A stretch of 27,939 nucleotides of DNA, from positions 1 to 27,939 of the forward strand of contig DESG01000149.1 in assembly GCA_002361175.1 (NCBI GenBank). The letters run 5' to 3'. Shown in pieces: positions 23,927 to 27,939 of this stretch (the stretch's first letter is position 1; every line of letters starts with the position of its first letter). Position numbers and translations under genes: made by a program. This DNA comes from Lachnoclostridium sp. UBA3320 (GTDB lineage Bacteria; Bacillota; Clostridia; Lachnospirales; Lachnospiraceae). The notes beneath the pieces were generated by a model. It saw nothing but the letters and a program-made list of their open reading frames with translations. It was not told where the DNA came from and did not search any database.

Positions 23927-25615
23927 ATGAAATTAAAACGTATAGCTGCTGTTTTACTTATATGGTTGCTTCTTTTTACAAGTATTACAGGGACAACCTC
24001 CAGCGCTGCTGTAAATAATAATAGCCCAAACTGGCCTTCTGGTCCAAAGCCTAAAAGCCTGTCATGTGATTCTGCTATTGTCATGGAAGTTTCGACTGGT
24101 TCTATATTATATAAGAAAAATATCCATAAACAACATTATCCAGCAAGTATTACTAAAATAATGACTACTATGCTTGCGCTTGAAAACAGTTCTTTAAGTG
24201 ATACAGTAACTTTTTCAAGTGATGCAGTATATGGTATTGAGCCAGGAAGTTCAACAGTATATTCAGATGTTGGCGAAAAGATGTCTATGGAACAGTGTCT
24301 TTATGCTATAATGCTTGAATCAGTAAATGAAGCATGTCTTGCAGTTGGAGAACATATTGCAGGAGATACAAAATCATTTGTTAAATTGATGAATGACAAA
24401 GTTTCAGAATTGGGACTTAAAAATACTCATTTTAATAATCCTAATGGACTACCTGACCCAAAGCATTATACCACAGCTTATGATATGGCAGTAATAGCAA
24501 GAGAGGCAATACAAAATTCCGCATTTAGAAAAATAACTGGAACAAGATATTATACATGCGCTAAGACTAACACACATAAACAAGAGCGTGTGTGGCTTAA
24601 TCACCATCAAATGGTTAATGGTTATCAGAATCCAGAGTATGAATATAAATATTGTATTGGAGGCAAAACGGGATATACTAATATTGCACACAGTACTTTA
24701 GTTACATTTGCAGAAAAGAATGGTATGCAGCTTGTATCGGTTATTATGTATGCAAATAGTCCTAAACAGGGTGAACCAAATGAATATACTGATACAACAT
24801 CCATTTTAAATTTCGGATTTGGAAATTATAAAAAATACAGTATTAATGAAGAAAAAACAGATACTAATTCTAATCTTTTCAATACTTATAATAAGTTTTT
24901 TAATGCAGATAGTTCACCTATACATCTTTCCAATGAATCCGCAGTAGTTCTTCCAAAGGGAGTGAAACTTTCTAGTGTAAGACAAAAAATGACATATAAT
25001 AAAAAGGCAAGTATAAAAGATGGGGAAAATATTATTGGAAAAGTGACATATACCTATAAAGGAAAAGTAGCAGGTTCTACTGATATAATATACGAAAAAA
25101 CAGCACAAAATCATCTTGACGAAGCTTCAAGGGAAATTGTAAGCAATGAAATTGAAGATATTGAAGAAAATACTGCTAAAACTGCTAAACAGAATAAGCG
25201 CATCGCTAAAATTAAAAACTCTTTGGCAAAAATTTTTTCACCCATTATTGCTGTTAAGAAGTATATAAAAATACCTGTTATGGTGATTGGCGTAGTTTTG
25301 TTACTTGCAATACTTGTATTTCTGATTAAAAAATTTCATTTAATAGACAGATTTAGGAATAGAAACAGAAGACACAAAAGCAGAGGCGGTTATAGAAGTA
25401 AAGCTGGACGCAAGACATTTATCAAAAGACAAAGGCAGCAGAGGCGTATGCAGCCAATAGAAAAAAACAAAAGACGTAACCAAAGTAAATACTATAAGAA
25501 AAATGTTCCTTCAAAAAGCAGTACAGATAATAATAAGCATAGAAAGAATACTAACTATAGTAAACGCAGAAAAAACACACGTGAAAGCTTTGGCAAAAAT
25601 TATTTTGATTTTTAA
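23927..25615 (+). CDS. D-alanyl-D-alanine carboxypeptidase (S11) with basic tail
   Basis: A low-molecular-weight penicillin-binding protein (562 aa) that trims the terminal D-Ala of peptidoglycan stems. After a signal peptide (about 1-27), the active-site triads are Ser74-xx-Lys77 (PASITK), Ser132-Val-Asn134 and Lys247-Thr-Gly249 (GGKTGYT). A PBP5-like C-terminal domain follows to about residue 400, then a charged linker, a membrane segment (about 449-470) and a 92-residue tail dense in Arg and Lys. S11 enzymes normally end in an amphipathic anchor, so the tail, predicted cytoplasmic, is unusual. AGGACGG precedes the start, 47 bp after the tRNA. A DacF/DacB sporulation role cannot be assigned from sequence. 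Confidence 0.93.
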   Translation: MKLKRIAAVLLIWLLLFTSITGTTSSAAVNNNSPNWPSGPKPKSLSCDSAIVMEVSTGSILYKKNIHKQHYPASITKIMTTMLALENSSLSDTVTFSSDAVYGIEPGSSTVYSDVGEKMSMEQCLYAIMLESVNEACLAVGEHIAGDTKSFVKLMNDKVSELGLKNTHFNNPNGLPDPKHYTTAYDMAVIAREAIQNSAFRKITGTRYYTCAKTNTHKQERVWLNHHQMVNGYQNPEYEYKYCIGGKTGYTNIAHSTLVTFAEKNGMQLVSVIMYANSPKQGEPNEYTDTTSILNFGFGNYKKYSINEEKTDTNSNLFNTYNKFFNADSSPIHLSNESAVVLPKGVKLSSVRQKMTYNKKASIKDGENIIGKVTYTYKGKVAGSTDIIYEKTAQNHLDEASREIVSNEIEDIEENTAKTAKQNKRIAKIKNSLAKIFSPIIAVKKYIKIPVMVIGVVLLLAILVFLIKKFHLIDRFRNRNRRHKSRGGYRSKAGRKTFIKRQRQQRRMQPIEKNKRRNQSKYYKKNVPSKSSTDNNKHRKNTNYSKRRKNTRESFGKNYFDF

Positions 25616-25628
25616 TCTTTTAAAGTTC

Positions 25629-25658
25629 AACTCCCCACAGCAAACTGCGGGGAGTTTT
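25629..25658. terminator. Terminator between convergent genes
   Basis: AACTCCCC pairs with GGGGAGTT, and after one A-C mismatch CAG/CTG closes a CAAA loop (25629-25656). TTTTAT follows on the + strand, ending the carboxypeptidase message. On the - strand the downstream tract is GAACTTTAAA, so it may serve hydG only weakly. Confidence 0.85.
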
Positions 25659-25659
25659 A

Positions 25660-27078
25660 TTAGAAACGGAAGTCTCTCTTTCCGCCATTCATTTCCTTAA
25701 GGTATTCTATAGCTTTATTTCTTACATTATCATTTGGTACTTTAAGTATTTCTTTTGCAATTAGTTCTTCACCAATACGTTTTGTATCTTCTGCTGCATA
25801 ATCTTCAAGGTATTCTTTAAGCGTCATAAGTGCATTTGGCTGACAACAGTTTACAATTTGCCCACTTTTTAAGAGTGACATAAATCTATCTCCAGTTCTT
25901 CCAGCACGATAACATGCTGTACAAAAACTTGGTATATACCCAAGCTCCATAAGCCATTTGACCACTTCATCAAGTGTACGAGTATCACTTACATCAAATT
26001 GTGCTGAACTGTCATCTCTGACTGGTTCAACATAACCACCCACACTTGTGCGTGAACCACCACTTATCTGTGAAATTCCGAGTTTAAGTACTTTTTCTCT
26101 TGTCTGCTGTGATTCTCTTGTGGAAATAATCATACCTGTATATGGCACAGCAATCCTTATTATAGCAACAATTTTTTCAAATATTTCATCTGGTACAGCA
26201 TTGTCAAAATCTGCTGTGTCAATATCATCAGCAGGACAAACCCTTGGTACACTTATGGTATGAGGCCCAACACCATGTACAGCTTCAAGATGCTCTGCAT
26301 GCATAAGAATACCAACCAGTTCATATCTGTACATTTCGAGACCAAAAAGTACACCAATACCAACATCATCAATACCACCCTGCATTGCTCTGTCCATTGC
26401 TTCTGTATGATATGCATAATCATGCTTTGGTCCTGTAGGATGCAGTTGTTCATATGCTTTTTTATTATATGTTTCTTGGAAAAGAATATATGTTCCAATA
26501 CCAGCATCCTTAAGTTTTGTATAGTTTTCTACAGTGGTAGCAGCAATATTTACATTAACACGGCGGATTGCACCATTTTTATGTTTAATACTGTAAATAG
26601 TATTTATACTTTCAAGAATATATTCAAGCGGATTATTTACAGGGTCTTCTCCTGATTCAATAGCAAGTCTTTTATGCCCCATATCTTGAAGTGCAATAAC
26701 CTCATTTTTAATCTCTTCCTGTGTAAGCTTCTTTCTTGGAATATGTTTATTTTTCTGATGATATGGACAATATGTACAGCCATTTACACAGTAGTTGGAA
26801 AGATAAAGAGGGGCAAACATTACAATTCTTCTGCCATAGAATTTCTCCTTAATTTCTACAGCAAGTTTTTTAATTTCCTCATTGACTTCTGAAATATCAC
26901 ACTCAAGCAGAACTGCTGCTTCTTTATGTGAAATGCCTTTTGCTTCTTTGGCTTTATTTAGTATTTTATCTATCAGTGTCCTATTATCTTTATTTTTTTT
27001 AGCATAGTCAAGACATTCAAGAATTTCTTCATCGTTAATAAATTCATCTGCCTTCATTGAATTTGGATTATAGCTCAT
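25660..27078 (-). CDS. hydG: [FeFe]-hydrogenase maturase HydG (radical SAM)
   Basis: HydG cleaves tyrosine to make the CO and cyanide ligands of the hydrogenase H-cluster. The 472-aa protein has the radical-SAM triad in NYCVNGCTYC (Cys97, Cys101, Cys104, spacing CX3CX2C). The C-terminal auxiliary-cluster motif is CTACYRAGRTGDRFM (Cys386, Cys389) with a further Cys411-Cys412, which separates it from ThiH. AGGAGA lies 10 nt before the chosen ATG; the longer frame would start inside the upstream gene. It follows the TM1266-family gene by 19 bp. hydE, hydF and the hydrogenase are not in the window. Confidence 0.96.
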   Translation of the reverse strand: MSYNPNSMKADEFINDEEILECLDYAKKNKDNRTLIDKILNKAKEAKGISHKEAAVLLECDISEVNEEIKKLAVEIKEKFYGRRIVMFAPLYLSNYCVNGCTYCPYHQKNKHIPRKKLTQEEIKNEVIALQDMGHKRLAIESGEDPVNNPLEYILESINTIYSIKHKNGAIRRVNVNIAATTVENYTKLKDAGIGTYILFQETYNKKAYEQLHPTGPKHDYAYHTEAMDRAMQGGIDDVGIGVLFGLEMYRYELVGILMHAEHLEAVHGVGPHTISVPRVCPADDIDTADFDNAVPDEIFEKIVAIIRIAVPYTGMIISTRESQQTREKVLKLGISQISGGSRTSVGGYVEPVRDDSSAQFDVSDTRTLDEVVKWLMELGYIPSFCTACYRAGRTGDRFMSLLKSGQIVNCCQPNALMTLKEYLEDYAAEDTKRIGEELIAKEILKVPNDNVRNKAIEYLKEMNGGKRDFRF

Positions 27079-27097
27079 TGTGATTACATCTCCTTTT

Positions 27098-27343
27098 TTA
27101 CTTTTTTGAATATACGGCTTTGGCACTTACACCATCAATCATGCCAAGTTTGCCAGAAAGTGAATTAATAATATTATTTTCAGCATCCATAACAATGCTT
27201 ATCACTGAAATGTTTCTTTCACGATAAGGCATACCCATACGCCCTATAATATATTCACGATACTCGTGTAATAATTCATTAACATTAGAAACCATTTCTG
27301 GGTTTTCTACAATAATTCCCAAAATAGCAACACGTTTATCCAT
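27098..27343 (-). CDS. TM1266-family putative hydrogenase-system regulator
   Basis: An 81-aa protein with an ACT/ferredoxin-like fold pattern, beginning RVAILGIIVENPE and ending LSGKLGMIDGVSAKAVYSKK. It matches the small TM1266-type family repeatedly found beside hydEFG genes and annotated as an iron-only hydrogenase system regulator, whose mechanism is unproven. No DNA-binding motif is visible. GGAGG precedes the start. It shares a transcript with hydG, and the transcript passes through a terminator before this gene. Confidence 0.88.
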   Translation of the reverse strand: MDKRVAILGIIVENPEMVSNVNELLHEYREYIIGRMGMPYRERNISVISIVMDAENNIINSLSGKLGMIDGVSAKAVYSKK

Positions 27344-27367
27344 CTTAAAACCTCCAGATTAACAATT

Positions 27368-27399
27368 AAAAAAATTCCCATACCATAAAGACATGGGAA
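27368..27399 (-). terminator. Intrinsic terminator in the leader before the TM1266-hydG genes
   Basis: On the - strand TTCCCAT pairs perfectly with ATGGGAA (11-nt loop) and is followed at once by seven Ts (27374-27368). It lies about 25 bp upstream of the first start codon, and so inside the 5' leader, not at an operon end. Confidence 0.85.
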
Positions 27400-27416
27400 A
27401 CTTCTTTCACAGTTAC

Positions 27417-27481
27417 AAAAAAATATCTTCTAAGAGTCGCCATGCCTTGACATCAGGACTTACCTTCTGCTTTAGAACACC
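27417..27481 (-). ncRNA. Structured 5' leader RNA, unclassified riboswitch-like element
   Basis: From the predicted start near 27481, TTCTAAAG (27477-27470) pairs with CTCTTAGAA (27436-27428), with one bulged base, enclosing 33 nt that hold small helices (CCT/AGG, GTC/GAC). Seven Ts follow at 27423-27417. CATGG inside the loop can pair with CCATG of the downstream terminator arm, a possible antiterminator. I do not recognise a known riboswitch class; a short sRNA is the alternative. Confidence 0.5.
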
Positions 27482-27487
27482 ATAAAT

Positions 27488-27516
27488 ATATTACAATATG
27501 TTAAAGAAAAAATCAA
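27488..27516 (-). promoter_or_regulatory. Promoter of the TM1266-hydG leader
   Basis: On the - strand TTGATT (27516-27511) and TAATAT (27493-27488) are 17 bp apart. The start near 27481 gives a leader of about 138 nt. The MITE-like element ends 17 bp upstream of the -35. Confidence 0.65.
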
Positions 27517-27533
27517 TATTAAAATAATCTTCG

Positions 27534-27769
27534 GATAGGGTAACTTTACTTGGGTATACGATAACTTATATATATTGTGCTATTTTTTAAGGATTATGTC
27601 ATATGTGAATTTCTTTAATTTACTTATTTTCAATTAATATGCTTTAAATCAAAGAAATTAGCTAGTCTGACAATTGTAACAAAGAAAATATCTTCCTTTA
27701 TATTATATCATAAAAAGTGTGTTATTTACCATTTTTTTACAAAAATTCCCCAAGTAAAGTTATCCTATC
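27534..27769. mobile_element. MITE-like element with 21-bp terminal inverted repeats
   Basis: The ends 27534-27554 and 27749-27769 are inverted copies with one mismatch in 21 (outer GATAGG/CCTATC, inner CTTGGG/CCCAAG). The 236-bp unit has no ORF. Its middle holds a second inverted repeat, 27608-27621 with 27646-27659 (13 of 14). No target-site duplication is certain; ATAAT occurs near both ends. With its flanks it fills the gene-free stretch 27517-27858. Confidence 0.7.
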
Positions 27770-27858
27770 ATAATATATCCTTCAATTAGTCTTTTGGACA
27801 TAATATAAAAAATCTGCTATAATCCAATTCTTACGTCTAATGATTCAATGGGGAAAGT

Positions 27859-27939
27859 TTATCCCAAATGTAATTGTGCTTTTAATGCATCCTGTAAAAC
27901 CTGTGAAAAATTTATATTGTGTTCCAATGCCACGGCATT
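27859..27939 (-). CDS. hicB: HicB-type antitoxin, C-terminal end (partial)
   Basis: Only the last 26 codons are in the window, the 5' part lying beyond the right edge. The peptide includes ALEHNINFSQVLQDALKAQL, which closely follows the C-terminal ribbon-helix-helix part of HicB antitoxins (the INFSQVLQ-ALK pattern). HicB neutralises the HicA mRNA interferase and autoregulates the pair. hicA, normally just upstream, would lie outside the window. Identification rests on a short stretch. Confidence 0.7.
   Translation of the reverse strand, partial: NAVALEHNINFSQVLQDALKAQLHLG

Noticed and set aside
27428..27477. CTGATG and GAAG in the hydG leader as a hammerhead ribozyme core
   Set aside because: The core needs CUGAUGA and GAAA with three stems; the base after CTGATG is T and the pairing does not fit.

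Overview
The window is AT-rich chromosomal DNA from a spore-forming, strictly anaerobic Firmicute, most likely a Clostridia/Lachnospiraceae-type gut bacterium. The evidence is spoIVA (sporulation), hydG with its TM1266-family partner ([FeFe]-hydrogenase maturation), GGAGG-type ribosome binding sites, TTGACA/TATAAT-type promoters, the Firmicute order ffh-rpsP-khpA-rimM-trmD, and an ABC-transporter plus intracellular glycosidase locus of the kind used on plant oligosaccharides. The genus cannot be fixed from sequence reading alone.

Region 1 (1-12.7 kb, + strand) is one sugar-utilisation operon. A consensus promoter and a LacI/GalR-type palindromic operator precede a lipoprotein sugar-binding protein, two MalF/MalG-type permeases, and five cytoplasmic glycoside hydrolases: GH13_4 (amylosucrase/sucrose hydrolase type), GH36 alpha-galactosidase, a second divergent GH36, a GH13_31 dextran-glucosidase-like enzyme and a GH32 beta-fructosidase. 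Together they could import raffinose-family and isomalto-oligosaccharides, remove alpha-1,6 galactose or glucose, and split the remaining sucrose. The layout resembles the streptococcal msm locus (aga-msmEFG-gtfA-dexB), but a GH13_4 enzyme stands where sucrose phosphorylase would be. No ABC ATPase or regulator gene is present. Two intercistronic hairpins divide binding protein, permeases and enzymes.

Region 2 (12.7-16.6 kb, - strand) runs apbE-acyP-DUF2752-DUF4190-spoIVA. Region 3 (16.6-18.3 kb) is an insertion: a higher-GC AAA ATPase/DUF4143 gene on the + strand, with its own promoter, between two copies of the trmD-end/apbE-start junction. The left copy also carries a 74-bp rimM fragment. 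This shows that rimM-trmD-apbE were once contiguous and were rearranged. Region 4 (18.3-21.6 kb, - strand) is the housekeeping cluster ffh-rpsP-khpA-rimM-trmD. A multidomain secreted GH25 protein lies upstream of it (21.6-23.7 kb).

Region 5 (23.8-25.7 kb, + strand) is a tRNA-Arg(CCU) gene followed closely by a D-Ala-D-Ala carboxypeptidase with an unusual basic C-terminal tail. Region 6 (25.7-27.5 kb, - strand) is a TM1266-family protein gene and hydG behind a promoter, a structured leader and an intrinsic terminator lying before the first gene, which suggests attenuation. Region 7 is a 236-bp MITE-like element with 21-bp terminal inverted repeats, then the 3' end of a hicB antitoxin gene at the window edge.
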